This document shows positions 17,363 to 26,077 of a DNA stretch of 64,000 nt, piece after piece. Positions within the stretch are counted from its first letter, which is position 1. Every line of letters starts with the position of its first letter. The position numbers were made by a program, and so were the translations under genes. The notes under the pieces were generated by a model. The model was not told the origin of the DNA. It searched no databases and saw only the letters and a program-made list of their open reading frames with translations. The stretch lies in contig NZ_ANBM01000001.1 of NCBI RefSeq assembly GCF_002100115.1, positions 186,001-250,000 on the forward strand, written 5' to 3'. This DNA is from Anaerovibrio sp. JC8. GTDB lineage: Bacteria > Bacillota > Negativicutes > Selenomonadales > Selenomonadaceae.

Positions 17363-17533
17363 ACATATTTTATAACATAATAATCATTCCATATTTAAAA
17401 ATAGCTAATTTTATTTTTAAATATATTTTTCATGTTTATAGTTTAAAATATCTAAAATGTGTTTTTATAACATACTTACAAGCATTTATATATTATGTTT
17501 TCCAGTATAAAATATCCTAAAGAGGTGATGAAC

Positions 17534-17728
17534 ATGAGTAGTAAGCTGCTCATCACGAAGAAAATGCGCGGTGATGACGGTTATCGTGTATTCTCGGTAA
17601 GACTAAAAACTGAACTTCTCGACCAAGTAAATGCACTAGCAGACGATACAGGACGCACACGCAATGAGCTGATTGGCATGTTGCTAGAGTTCGCACTTGA
17701 AAACAGCGAGGTTGTCAATGACCATTAA
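17534..17728 (+). CDS. Ribbon-helix-helix (CopG/Arc-type) DNA-binding protein
   Basis: 64 residues. The segment YRVFSVRLKTELLDQVNALA then DDTGRTRNELIGMLLEFALE fits a ribbon-helix-helix fold: one beta strand for the DNA groove followed by two helices with the RTRNEL turn. AGAGGTG lies six bases before the chosen ATG; an ATG two codons earlier is also possible. It stands alone with a terminator directly after it and no toxin partner, so it may be a small regulator, perhaps of the divergent neuB cluster, or an orphan antitoxin. Confidence 0.75.
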   Translation: MSSKLLITKKMRGDDGYRVFSVRLKTELLDQVNALADDTGRTRNELIGMLLEFALENSEVVNDH

Positions 17729-17760
17729 TGTGTTATTTTAATTGGTCACCTTATTACAAA

Positions 17761-17800
17761 AATAGCCAGTCCCGGATATACTCCAGGGCTGGCTATTTTA
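17761..17800 (+). terminator. Terminator after the RHH gene
   Basis: AATAGCCAG-TCCC pairs with GGGCTGGCTATT around a 12-base loop and runs into TTTTAAA. Confidence 0.75.
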
Positions 17801-17819
17801 AATATGCTATTAAAACATA

Positions 17820-18012
17820 TGATTAGCGGGTGACATGCAGATGATTTTATGAATAAGCGTAGCGTAAAATGACACATCAGCACAAAATCTATTTATGCCG
17901 TAGAGTTGTGACAGACGGCTGCGAAGCCCGTCAATATCACGACGAAGCGGAGAACTATTTAATGTGACACTAGCAGAGCGCATGAATGAAACATCCCACG
18001 TAAGGACTCGCA
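17820..18012. repeat. Hairpin-rich imperfect palindrome
   Basis: The centre GACGGCTGCGAAGCCCGTC (17922-17940) is self-complementary apart from its loop, and the flanks (for example GTTGTGACA on the left and TATCACGAC on the right) pair imperfectly outward. No gene is seen in it. It fills the space between two terminators and resembles a dispersed intergenic element. Confidence 0.4.
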
Positions 18013-18021
18013 ATTTATAAA

Positions 18022-18056
18022 AATAAAAAGGATGCCTCCATAAGGAAGCATCCCTC
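18022..18056 (-). terminator. Terminator of the propionate operon
   Basis: On the minus strand GGATGCTTCC pairs with GGAGGCATCC (one mismatch) around TTAT and is followed by TTTTTATTTT. It lies 26 bases after the biotin-carrier gene. Confidence 0.85.
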
Positions 18057-18081
18057 TTTTATCTTTGTTATTGTTATCAAA

Positions 18082-18477
18082 TTAGCCGATGATAACCATA
18101 GCCTCGCCTGCGGATACAGTGGAGCCCTCGGATACGTTAACAGCCTTAACAGTACCATCGCATGGAGCAGGAATCTCGTTCTGCATCTTCATAGCCTCGA
18201 GGATGATTACAGTGTCGCCGGACTTAACAGCAGTGCCTTCGCCAGCAACAACCTTCAGAACCTTACCAGGCATTGGAGCGGAAACTGCAGTCTCGCCAGC
18301 GCCTGCAGCTACAGCAGCCTTTGGAGCTGGTGCAGGAGCAGCAGCTGGAGCAGGAGCTGCCTTAGGAGCAGCTGGTGCAGCCTTTGGAGCAGCAGCCTTA
18401 GCAGGAGCTGCGCCCTTTACTTCCTCAACCTCAACCTCATAAGCGGTACCATTAACTTTGATATTGAACTTCTTCAT
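18082..18477 (-). CDS. mmdC: Methylmalonyl-CoA decarboxylase biotin-carrier (gamma) subunit
   Basis: Swinging-arm subunit that carries CO2 on biotin between the carboxyltransferase and the membrane decarboxylase. 131 residues: an N-terminal beta strand, an alanine-proline rich flexible linker (about residues 22-60), and a biotinyl domain with the EAMKMQN motif (Lys97 is the attachment site). The long Ala-Pro linker is like that of Veillonella MmdC and unlike that of AccB. It is the last gene of the operon; a membrane beta subunit, which would normally follow, is not here. Confidence 0.88.
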   Translation of the reverse strand: MKKFNIKVNGTAYEVEVEEVKGAAPAKAAAPKAAPAAPKAAPAPAAAPAPAPKAAVAAGAGETAVSAPMPGKVLKVVAGEGTAVKSGDTVIILEAMKMQNEIPAPCDGTVKAVNVSEGSTVSAGEAMVIIG

Positions 18478-18638
18478 TTATTTTTCCTCCAAATTTTTAG
18501 TAATATTTCAGATAAAATGAAGACTTATTCAGGTGGAGTTTTAAACTCCATCTGAATTTAGTCGAATTTTACCCAGGGCTTTACTGGCACTTGACTTCCA
18601 CCTAAGAGGAAGGAGTCTTAGTGACAGTTAGCATCGGA

Positions 18639-20174
18639 TTAAAGTGGAATATTGCCGTGCTTCTTGGCAGGCATAGCCTCACGCTTGCAAGCGCATGCAT
18701 TCAATGCAGTGATGATACGAGGGCGGGTCTCGATAGGCTCAATAACCATATCAGCATAGCCGCGCTCTGCAGCCTTATAAGGGGTTGCGAACTCATCAAC
18801 ATAATCCTGGGTGTGCTTAGCCTTAACATCTGGCTCATCACGCTTAAAGATGATATTAGCAGCACCTGCAGGACCCATAACTGCGATCTCGGAGGTAGGC
18901 CAAGCCATAACCTGGTCTGCGCCCAGCTCGCGGCAGCACATAGCGATGTAGGAACCGCCATAAGCCTTACGGGTGATAACAGTAATCTTTGGAACAGTAG
19001 CTTCACTGTATGCATACAGCATCTTTGCACCATGACGAATGATACCGCCATGCTCCTGACCAACGCCTGGCAGGAAGCCTGGTACGTCAACCAGGTTAAC
19101 AAGTGGGATGTTGAAAGCATCGCAGAAGCGAATGAAACGAGCAGACTTATCAGAAGCATCAATATCAAGGCAGCCGCCCATGACCTTAGGCTGATTTGCA
19201 ATGATACCTACGCTACGGCCATCAAAACGTGCGAAGCAGGTGATGATGTTGGTAGCAAAATGCTGATGAACTTCATAGAACTCGCCGTTATCAACCAATG
19301 CAGCAATGATATCCTTCATATCATAAGGCTGGTTAGGGTCATCTGGAATAACGGTGTTCAAGCTCTCGTCCATACGGTCTGGATCGTCACCAGTGTCAAA
19401 CATTGGTGCATTTTCCATGTTGTTGCTTGGCAGGAAGCTCAAGAGATAACGGATCTGTTCAATGCAGTCCTGCTCATCGGATGCTACGAAGTGAGCAACA
19501 CCGGACTTGGTGTTATGAGTCATAGCACCACCAAGAGCCTCGGCAGTAACTTCCTCATAGGTTACGGACTTAATAACTGCCGGACCGGTAATGAACATCT
19601 GGGAAGACTTGTCTACCATGTAGATGAAGTCAGTGATAGCTGGAGAATATACAGCACCGCCTGCGCATGGTCCCATGATTACAGAAATCTGAGGGATAAC
19701 GCCGGAAGCTGCGGTATTGCGGTAGAAGATACCAGCATAACCGGAGAGAGCGTCAACCGCCTCCTGAATACGGGCACCGCCGGAATCATTGATACCGATG
19801 CAAGGAGCACCCATCTTCATTGCCAGATCCTGAACCTTCCAGATCTTCTTTGCATGCATTTCACCAAGGGAACCACCCTCTACGGTGAAGTCCTGAGCGA
19901 AGGCATAAACCAGACGGCCATCAACAGTACCATAACCGGTTACAACACCCTCAGCAGGAAGATCTTTCTTCTCCTGACCAAAATTAGTACAACGATGCTT
20001 TACGAAAGCATCCAGTTCTGTGAAGGAATCCTCATCAAAGAGGAGCTCAAGACGCTCACGGGCAGTCATCTTGCCCTTTTCGTGCTGCTTGGCAATACGT
20101 GCTTCGCCGCCGCCCAGCTCAATGTGAGCCTTCTTTTCCTTCATAAGTTCAATTTTTTCCTGAACTGTAGCCAT
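18639..20174 (-). CDS. mmdA: Methylmalonyl-CoA decarboxylase alpha subunit (carboxyltransferase)
   Basis: Transfers the carboxyl group of (S)-methylmalonyl-CoA to biotin on MmdC, releasing propionyl-CoA. 511 residues, a crotonase-fold pair of carboxyltransferase domains like PccB. Typical motifs are GGGEARIAKQHEKGKMTARER, CIGINDSGGARIQEGV-like CIGINDSGGARIQEAV, GPCAGGAVYSPA and the C-terminal AYGGSYIAMCCRELGAD. ATG at 20174 is chosen because GGAGG is six bases upstream; a start eight codons earlier has no ribosome site. Epimerase precedes and MmdC follows, supporting decarboxylase over propionyl-CoA carboxylase. Confidence 0.92.
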   Translation of the reverse strand: MATVQEKIELMKEKKAHIELGGGEARIAKQHEKGKMTARERLELLFDEDSFTELDAFVKHRCTNFGQEKKDLPAEGVVTGYGTVDGRLVYAFAQDFTVEGGSLGEMHAKKIWKVQDLAMKMGAPCIGINDSGGARIQEAVDALSGYAGIFYRNTAASGVIPQISVIMGPCAGGAVYSPAITDFIYMVDKSSQMFITGPAVIKSVTYEEVTAEALGGAMTHNTKSGVAHFVASDEQDCIEQIRYLLSFLPSNNMENAPMFDTGDDPDRMDESLNTVIPDDPNQPYDMKDIIAALVDNGEFYEVHQHFATNIITCFARFDGRSVGIIANQPKVMGGCLDIDASDKSARFIRFCDAFNIPLVNLVDVPGFLPGVGQEHGGIIRHGAKMLYAYSEATVPKITVITRKAYGGSYIAMCCRELGADQVMAWPTSEIAVMGPAGAANIIFKRDEPDVKAKHTQDYVDEFATPYKAAERGYADMVIEPIETRPRIITALNACACKREAMPAKKHGNIPL

Positions 20175-20219
20175 TTTTTGCCTCCTAATCAGCCACAAGT
20201 GGCTGTATTTTGAATAAGA

Positions 20220-20642
20220 TTAACGGTCTTCGTGCTGACAAAGTTCGAGCAGAACGCCACCAGCAGATTTTGGATGAACAAAAGCAATATCAGCGCCGCC
20301 TGCACCCTTACGAGGAGCCTTGTCAATCATAACAATGCCCTTCTCCTGAAGGTCAGCGATTGCTGCAGGAAGATCATCTACACGAAGAGCGATGTGCTGG
20401 ATGCCGCCACGGCCGCCGTTCTTCTCAATGAACTTGGCGATAGGGCTGTCATCAGCAGTACCAACCAGAAGCTCAATCTCGGAGCCATTTGGAGTTGGAT
20501 GGAAGGTAGTGGTAACCTTCTGCTCTGCAACAGTTTCCTCACCAGTGCAGGCAAGACCAATAGTAGTCCAGAGGTCTTTGCCTTCCTGTAAATCCTTGCA
20601 CGCAATACCAATGTGGTCAACGCCTAAAATTTTGAATGCCAT
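20220..20642 (-). CDS. mce: Methylmalonyl-CoA epimerase
   Basis: Interconverts (R)- and (S)-methylmalonyl-CoA. 140 residues, two vicinal-oxygen-chelate halves. DHIGIACKDL at the start supplies the first metal His, IQHIALRVDDL the second, and GVLLELCQ near the C terminus the acidic ligand. It sits between meaB and mmdA, exactly where the pathway needs it: the mutase product is the R epimer and the decarboxylase uses the S epimer. Confidence 0.95.
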   Translation of the reverse strand: MAFKILGVDHIGIACKDLQEGKDLWTTIGLACTGEETVAEQKVTTTFHPTPNGSEIELLVGTADDSPIAKFIEKNGGRGGIQHIALRVDDLPAAIADLQEKGIVMIDKAPRKGAGGADIAFVHPKSAGGVLLELCQHEDR

Positions 20643-20673
20643 TTTGTTTTCCCCCTAAATCTTTTATTCACAC

Positions 20674-21612
20674 TTACTTAAGCATATCCTTCATTACATT
20701 GCTTACCACCGTATAAGGATCGGTCTCCCTGGCCTTAATCTGCTCTACATATTCGTCCATCTTGCCGGATTCTACCAGCTTTTTGGTAATATAAGAACCG
20801 ATATTGCTATGGAGCACATCCAGCATCTCGTTCTTGGAACGTTCTGTACGGCGTTTAGTCAATATTCCGTTTTCAGAGATATACTTGAAATGCTTTTCAA
20901 TGTTTTCAATTGTTTCGGTAATCCCCTCATTCTGACTGGCAATTACCTTTTGAATTGGTGGACGCCAATCCGTCATCAGGCCGTCCAAATCAAGCATCAT
21001 GTTCATCTCACGTACCAGCTTGTCAGCTCCGTCGTGATCTGCCTTGTTAATGGTAAACACATCACCAATTTCAAGGATACCTGCCTTGATAGCCTGAATG
21101 TCATCACCCATACCAGGAATCAATACAACCATGGTTGTATCAGCCGCCTTGACAATATCTACCTCGGACTGTCCAACACCAACAGTCTCAACGAAGATAA
21201 TATCCTTACCGAAGGCATCCATGGCCTTGACTGCATCAGCTGTCTTATGAGAAAGTCCGCCAAGGCTGCCGCGGGTTCCCATACTGCGTATGAAAACTCC
21301 CTCATCCGTGGTCAGACCATTCATTCTGATACGGTCACCAAGAATTGCGCCGCCAGTAAATGGGCTGGTAGGGTCGATGGCAATAATACCAACTGTCTTG
21401 CCCTGTGCTCTGTAAGCTCTGGCCAGCTTGTCGGTCAAGGTACTCTTGCCGGCACCAGGAGGGCCGGTAATACCAAGAACAAATGCATGGCCAGTATGAG
21501 GATAAAGCTTTTTCATAATATCCATCGCTTCATCATACTCATTTTCAATGGCTGTAATGGCACGGGATAAAGCCAGTCGGTTCCCCTTTAAAAGCTCTTC
21601 TACAATGTCCAT
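20674..21612 (-). CDS. meaB: Methylmalonyl-CoA mutase-associated GTPase MeaB
   Basis: G3E-family GTPase that guards cofactor loading and protects adenosylcobalamin mutase from inactivation. 312 residues, normal length. The P-loop GPPGAGKS is at residues 50-57, with DPTSPFTGGAILGDRIRM (switch region), ETVGVGQSE (Walker B region) and NKAD for guanine recognition. It lies directly after the two-piece mutase. A second, longer MeaB belongs to the neighbouring mutAB operon. Confidence 0.95.
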   Translation of the reverse strand: MDIVEELLKGNRLALSRAITAIENEYDEAMDIMKKLYPHTGHAFVLGITGPPGAGKSTLTDKLARAYRAQGKTVGIIAIDPTSPFTGGAILGDRIRMNGLTTDEGVFIRSMGTRGSLGGLSHKTADAVKAMDAFGKDIIFVETVGVGQSEVDIVKAADTTMVVLIPGMGDDIQAIKAGILEIGDVFTINKADHDGADKLVREMNMMLDLDGLMTDWRPPIQKVIASQNEGITETIENIEKHFKYISENGILTKRRTERSKNEMLDVLHSNIGSYITKKLVESGKMDEYVEQIKARETDPYTVVSNVMKDMLK

Positions 21613-21684
21613 CTATGCACCACCGTTACCAGCAATATGATGGCAGCCGCCCCAGCAGCTGCCACCCCTGCTGCAAAAAACTAA

Positions 21685-22074
21685 TTATTTAACGTTAGCC
21701 TTAATGAATTCAACAATATCGCCGGTTGGGGTACCTGGAGTAAATACCTCGGCAATGCCTGCTTCCTTGAGAGCCGGAATATCAGTCTCAGGAATAACAC
21801 CGCCGCCGATGATGAGAACATCATCCATGCCCTTCTCACGAATCAGATTTACAACTTTAGGGAAGAGATGTGGATGAGCACCGGAAAGGATGGACATAGC
21901 CACAACATTAACGTCTTCCTGCAAAGCTGCCTCAGCAATCTGCTCTGGAGTCTGACGAAGACCGGTATAAATAACCTCGAAACCTGCATCACGAAGTGCT
22001 CTGGCAACAACCTTTGCACCACGGTCATGGCCATCAAGGCCTGGTTTTGCTACTAATACTCTAACTTTAGCCAT
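21685..22074 (-). CDS. Methylmalonyl-CoA mutase, cobalamin-binding subunit
   Basis: Stand-alone B12-binding domain of 129 residues. DxHxxG is present as DGHDRG (Asp14, His16, Gly19), where the histidine is the lower ligand to cobalt; [10 protein letters not shown] and IIGGGVIPE are the other corrinoid-cradling loops. It pairs with the catalytic chain encoded 21 bases upstream, making a two-piece mutase like the split enzymes of archaea and some anaerobes. Confidence 0.93.
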   Translation of the reverse strand: MAKVRVLVAKPGLDGHDRGAKVVARALRDAGFEVIYTGLRQTPEQIAEAALQEDVNVVAMSILSGAHPHLFPKVVNLIREKGMDDVLIIGGGVIPETDIPALKEAGIAEVFTPGTPTGDIVEFIKANVK

Positions 22075-22095
22075 TTCTCATTTACCTCCAAATTA

Positions 22096-23742
22096 TTACA
22101 GATTTACATGAGCTTCATACTCACCAAATACTTCACGCATTACGCCGCAAATCTCACCGAGAGTTGCATAGGTACGAACTGCATTAAGAATGTGTGGCAT
22201 GAGGTTCTCATTCTCATCCTGACAAGCCTTCTTAAGATCAGCCAGTGCAGCCTTAACAGCATCATTGTCACGCTTAGCCTTCATTTCAGCCAGGCGCTTG
22301 CACTGTGCAACACCTACGGAAGCATCAACCTTCAGCAGGCCCTTAGGTGGCTCTTCTTCAATCTGGAACTTGTTAACGCCAACGATGGTCTTTGCACCAG
22401 ACTCAACATCCATCTGCCACTTGTAAGCGGAATCCTGGATTTCCTTCTGGATATAGCCCTTCTCGATAGCTGCAACTGCGCCGCCGATTTCATCAATCTT
22501 GTTGATGTATTCCCAGGCTTCCTTCTCAATCTTATTGGTAAGGGCCTCTACATAGTAGGAACCAGCCAATGGATCGATTACGTCAGCCAGGCCGGACTCA
22601 TAAGCAACAATCTGCTGAGTACGGAGAGCGATCATTACAGACTCCTCGGTAGGGAGTGCCAAAGCCTCATCACGGGAGTTAGTATGGAGGGACTGGGTAC
22701 CACCCATAACAGCTGCTGCAGTCTGGAGAGCAACACGGATAATGTTGTTGTTAGGCTGCTGAGCAGTCAGCATGGAACCTGCAGTCTGGGTATGTACGCG
22801 AAGCATCATGGATTTTGGCTTCTCAGCATGGAAACGCTCCTTCATAACCTTGGCCCATACGCGACGGGAAGCACGGAACTTGGCAACTTCCTCAAGTACG
22901 TTGTTATGAGCATTCCAGAAGAAGGACAGACGGCCTGCAAAATCATCGATATGGAGACCAGCCTTGATTGCAGCCTCGCAATATGCGATACCATCTGCAA
23001 TGGTGAATGCGATTTCCTGAGAAGCAGTGGAACCTGCCTCACGGATATGATAACCGGAAATGGAAATGGTATTCCATTTTGGAACATTCTTGGAGCAATA
23101 CTCAAAGATATTAGTAATCAGACGCATGGAAGGACGTGGAGGGAAGATATAAGTACCACGTGCTGCATACTCCTTCAGAATATCATTCTGAATAGTACCC
23201 TTCAGCTGATCAGCAGGAACACCCTGCTTCTCAGCAACTGCAATGTACATGGAAAGCAGTACAGATGCAGGAGCGTTGATAGTCATGGAGGTGGAAACCT
23301 TGCCAAGGTCAATCTGGTCGAAGAGAACTTCCATATCAGCCAGAGAGTCGATAGCAACGCCTACCTTACCAACCTCACCCTCAGAAATAGGGTCATCAGA
23401 GTCATAACCAATCTGAGTAGGAAGGTCAAATGCGCAGGAAAGGCCGGTAGCACCGGACTCAATCAGATAACGATAGCGCTTATTGGATTCAGCTGCAGTA
23501 GAGAAGCCGGCGTACATACGCATTGTCCAGAAACGACCACGGTACATGGTAGGCTGTACACCACGGGTAAATGGATACATACCAGGGAAACCGATTTCAT
23601 CAGCATAGTCGGTCTCGGAAATATCCAATGGAGTGTACAGGCGCTGCTCCGGAAGATTAGCGCGCTCTGGGAACTTAGCGATAGCCTTTTCTACGCTGGC
23701 ATTATATTTATCTAAACCAGCCTGAATCTTTTCATTGCTCAT
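22096..23742 (-). CDS. Methylmalonyl-CoA mutase, catalytic subunit of the two-piece enzyme
   Basis: TIM-barrel half of a cobalamin-dependent mutase, 548 residues, without a fused B12 domain. Substrate-determining residues match methylmalonyl-CoA mutase and not isobutyryl-CoA mutase: Tyr67 in [12 protein letters not shown] and Arg195 ten residues after the Gln of GTIQND. His232 in [11 protein letters not shown] is also present. Isomerises succinyl-CoA to (R)-methylmalonyl-CoA. AGGAGG precedes the ATG and the CoA-transferase gene ends 17 bases upstream. Confidence 0.93.
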   Translation of the reverse strand: MSNEKIQAGLDKYNASVEKAIAKFPERANLPEQRLYTPLDISETDYADEIGFPGMYPFTRGVQPTMYRGRFWTMRMYAGFSTAAESNKRYRYLIESGATGLSCAFDLPTQIGYDSDDPISEGEVGKVGVAIDSLADMEVLFDQIDLGKVSTSMTINAPASVLLSMYIAVAEKQGVPADQLKGTIQNDILKEYAARGTYIFPPRPSMRLITNIFEYCSKNVPKWNTISISGYHIREAGSTASQEIAFTIADGIAYCEAAIKAGLHIDDFAGRLSFFWNAHNNVLEEVAKFRASRRVWAKVMKERFHAEKPKSMMLRVHTQTAGSMLTAQQPNNNIIRVALQTAAAVMGGTQSLHTNSRDEALALPTEESVMIALRTQQIVAYESGLADVIDPLAGSYYVEALTNKIEKEAWEYINKIDEIGGAVAAIEKGYIQKEIQDSAYKWQMDVESGAKTIVGVNKFQIEEEPPKGLLKVDASVGVAQCKRLAEMKAKRDNDAVKAALADLKKACQDENENLMPHILNAVRTYATLGEICGVMREVFGEYEAHVNL

Positions 23743-23759
23743 AGTGAAATATCCTCCTA

Positions 23760-25265
23760 TTATTTCTTCATTGTGCCTGTTTTCATAAATCTTTCATGCC
23801 AAGAAAGTGCTTCATTTAAAAGGTGTGGAGTATGAGCACTCTTGGTTTCTGCTAATGCCCTCTCATAATAATCCATCAGCATAGGCTTGAAGTCTGGATG
23901 CGCACAATTCTCTATTATAACTTTTGCGCGCTGACGTGGAGACAGACCACGGAGGTCAGCCAGACCCTGCTCAGTAACGATAATATCTACATCATGCTCA
24001 GTATGGTCTACATGGGAAACCATAGGAACGATGGAAGAAATCTTACCGTCCTTGGCTGTAGATACAGTAAAGAATACAGTCAGGTAAGCGTTGCGGGCGA
24101 AATCGCCGGAACCACCGATACCGTTCATCATCTTTGTACCCATAATATGAGTAGAATTGATGTTGCCATAAATATCTGCCTCGATGGCGGTGTTCATTGC
24201 GATTACACCAATGCGACGTGCAACCTCTGGGCTATTGGCTACCTCCTGAGGACGAAGCACAATATGCTTTCTGTATTCCTTGATATTATCGTAGAAACGC
24301 TTCAGACCTTCCGGGGATGGAGAGAGAGAAGTACCGGATGCAAAATTCAGCTTTCCTGCATCGATGAGGTCAAACATACCATCCTGGATAACCTCAGTAT
24401 ATACTGAGAGATCCTTAAGGTCAGATTCAACGAATCCACTGATAACAGCATTAGCAACTGCGCCTACACCGGACTGCAATGGCAGCAGGTTCTTAGGCAT
24501 ACGTCCAGCCTTTACCTCTGCATGGAGCAGCTCGATAAAGTTCTGGGACATCTTGCGGGAGTTCTCGTCAATTTCACCAAGCGGACGAACCTTGTCGGTG
24601 ATATCGCAAGGTACAATGTACTTAATCTTGTCCGGAGAACAAGGAATATATGGTGTACCAATTCTGTCATTAGGCTTAACAACAGGAATTGGAAGACGAT
24701 TTGGTGGATCGAGAGGAACATACACATCATGCATACCCTCCAGCTCAAGTGGCTGGCTGGTATTAACCTCTACAATAACAACATCCGCAGTCTGAACATA
24801 GGATGCAGTGTTACCCATGGAGGTAGTAGGAATGATGTTACCCTCTTCAGTAATGGCACAAGCCTCTACGATAGCCACATCAATCTTGCCGCCTAAGTAA
24901 CCATAGCGGGCCAGCTGTGCGGACTCAGAGAGATGCAAATCTGCATACTCAATCTTGCCGCTGTTAATAGCGTTACGCATATCCTTGTTTGTCTGATATG
25001 GCATGCGGAATGCAATACCATCAGCTCTTGCAAGACATCCGTCCTCTTCATCACCGGTAGAAGCGCCGGTCCAAAGGTTAATCTTGAAATGCTCCTTTTC
25101 CATGCGAGCAGCCAAGGCCATTGGAACAGCCTTTGGGTAACCTGATGGTGTGAAGCCGGAGGTACCAACATTCATTCCAGGCTTAATAAAAGCAGCTGCC
25201 TCTTCCGCAGTTACAATCCTGGACTGCAATTCCTTGTTGCGTACCCTGTCGAGAATGTCAATCAT
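23760..25265 (-). CDS. Propionyl-CoA:succinate CoA-transferase
   Basis: Moves CoA from propionyl-CoA to succinate, so releasing propionate and recharging the cycle. 501 residues, acetyl-CoA hydrolase/transferase family. The catalytic glutamate is in [14 protein letters not shown], and [12 protein letters not shown] is the glycine-rich CoA loop. First gene of an operon that contains mutase, epimerase and decarboxylase, which makes succinate the most likely acceptor; acetate use cannot be excluded. GGGGAGG lies eight bases before the ATG. Confidence 0.9.
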   Translation of the reverse strand: MIDILDRVRNKELQSRIVTAEEAAAFIKPGMNVGTSGFTPSGYPKAVPMALAARMEKEHFKINLWTGASTGDEEDGCLARADGIAFRMPYQTNKDMRNAINSGKIEYADLHLSESAQLARYGYLGGKIDVAIVEACAITEEGNIIPTTSMGNTASYVQTADVVIVEVNTSQPLELEGMHDVYVPLDPPNRLPIPVVKPNDRIGTPYIPCSPDKIKYIVPCDITDKVRPLGEIDENSRKMSQNFIELLHAEVKAGRMPKNLLPLQSGVGAVANAVISGFVESDLKDLSVYTEVIQDGMFDLIDAGKLNFASGTSLSPSPEGLKRFYDNIKEYRKHIVLRPQEVANSPEVARRIGVIAMNTAIEADIYGNINSTHIMGTKMMNGIGGSGDFARNAYLTVFFTVSTAKDGKISSIVPMVSHVDHTEHDVDIIVTEQGLADLRGLSPRQRAKVIIENCAHPDFKPMLMDYYERALAETKSAHTPHLLNEALSWHERFMKTGTMKK

Positions 25266-25347
25266 CGAAAATCCTCCCCTAAAGTCGTATGACTACGACC
25301 TAAAATTTTCTGTGCGGGGCGTACCCTCTTTTCCCCTGTGACTGGTG

Positions 25348-25368
25348 ATTATAACTTTTAGTTATAAT
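25348..25368 (-). promoter_or_regulatory. Perfect inverted repeat in the CoA-transferase leader
   Basis: ATTATAACT, three bases, AGTTATAAT: a perfect 9-bp inverted repeat between promoter and gene. A direct repeat overlaps it on the plus strand: TAGTTATAATACGCTC (25359-25374) and TAGTTATACGCTC (25381-25393). This looks like an operator for a dimeric regulator. Confidence 0.5.
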
Positions 25369-25421
25369 ACGCTCAAACCATAGTTATACGCTCCCACATA
25401 TAAACATTATACATCACTCAA

Positions 25422-25450
25422 AGTCTACCACTCCAGCCTTTTTCAGTCAA
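25422..25450 (-). promoter_or_regulatory. Promoter of the propionate operon
   Basis: On the minus strand TTGACT, 17-base spacer, TAGACT; transcription would begin about 150 bases before the CoA-transferase gene. A second TATAAT-like box lies downstream near 25410. Confidence 0.7.
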
Positions 25451-25481
25451 GGAAAGATGTAGAAATTGTCATACAAATAAA

Positions 25482-25503
25482 GAGGATAGCTTTCGCTATC
25501 CTC
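25482..25503 (-). terminator. Terminator of the mutAB operon
   Basis: Perfect stem GAGGATAGC / GCTATCCTC with a four-base loop and TTTATTT tail on the minus strand, seven bases after the MsrA-like gene. Confidence 0.88.
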
Positions 25504-25510
25504 AACTCTA

Positions 25511-26077
25511 TTACTTGCTTATGTAATTCTTAAACTTTTGGATATCCACATAGGTTGGGGCCGTAGGATTCTTTTTCAGATAATCCTGATGCTCCTCCTC
25601 TGCTTCCACAAATACATGTAATTCCTCTGACCTTACACATAGCTTCCGCCTCTGTTTCTGGTCACTGACCGGATCATTAATGGTCAGATTGCTGCCAGCC
25701 ACAGCCGGTGGATTCTTTTTGTTGGCCATGAAATTCAGATGAAGCTGAATCTGTGGCAAATCCTCCGGGGTATTATTGTATACACCGCACATAAACATCG
25801 GACCAATTAGGTTCCCCTGTCCATGCTCACTATAAGGATCAGTAACGGAAAACAGAATATCCAGCAAGCTGGAAACATCAATTTTCTTTGGATTATACTC
25901 TGCGCATATACCCATTACAGCCTTTACGTGCCCCTGCTCCACAGCTTCATAGCTGACTGGCTGTGACTCAGGATTTATATAACCGGCTTTTACACTGATT
26001 ACCCCCGTCAGAATCTCAAACACAGCCTGCAGCTCGTGAAAGCTGCCACCGGAAAAATATATTTTCTTGGTATACAT
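25511..26077 (-). CDS. MsrA-like protein lacking the catalytic cysteine
   Basis: 188 residues with the layout of peptide methionine sulfoxide reductase A along its whole length: FSGGSFHELQAVFEILTGV, AGYIN, YEAVEQGHVKAVMGICAEYNP, TDPYSEHGQGNLIGPMF and EEEHQDYLKKNP. In MsrA the active site reads GGCFWCxE; here it reads GGSFHELQ, so the nucleophilic Cys is Ser12, Trp is His14 and the catalytic Glu is Gln17. It should not reduce methionine sulfoxide by the known mechanism. It starts immediately after meaB and ends the mutAB operon, which hints at a role with the mutase. Function unknown. Confidence 0.8.
   Translation of the reverse strand: MYTKKIYFSGGSFHELQAVFEILTGVISVKAGYINPESQPVSYEAVEQGHVKAVMGICAEYNPKKIDVSSLLDILFSVTDPYSEHGQGNLIGPMFMCGVYNNTPEDLPQIQLHLNFMANKKNPPAVAGSNLTINDPVSDQKQRRKLCVRSEELHVFVEAEEEHQDYLKKNPTAPTYVDIQKFKNYISK

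Noticed and set aside
18639-20174. Propionyl- or acetyl-CoA carboxylase beta subunit
   Set aside because: No biotin carboxylase gene is nearby, and the neighbours are mutase, epimerase and a long-linker biotin carrier, which fit the decarboxylase.
18621-20213. 530-codon open frame on the plus strand
   Set aside because: Exactly antisense to mmdA, with a cysteine/histidine/leucine-rich product lacking motifs; produced by the codon bias of mmdA.
22108-23715. 535-codon open frame on the plus strand
   Set aside because: Mirror frame of the mutase catalytic gene; no ribosome site and no family resemblance.
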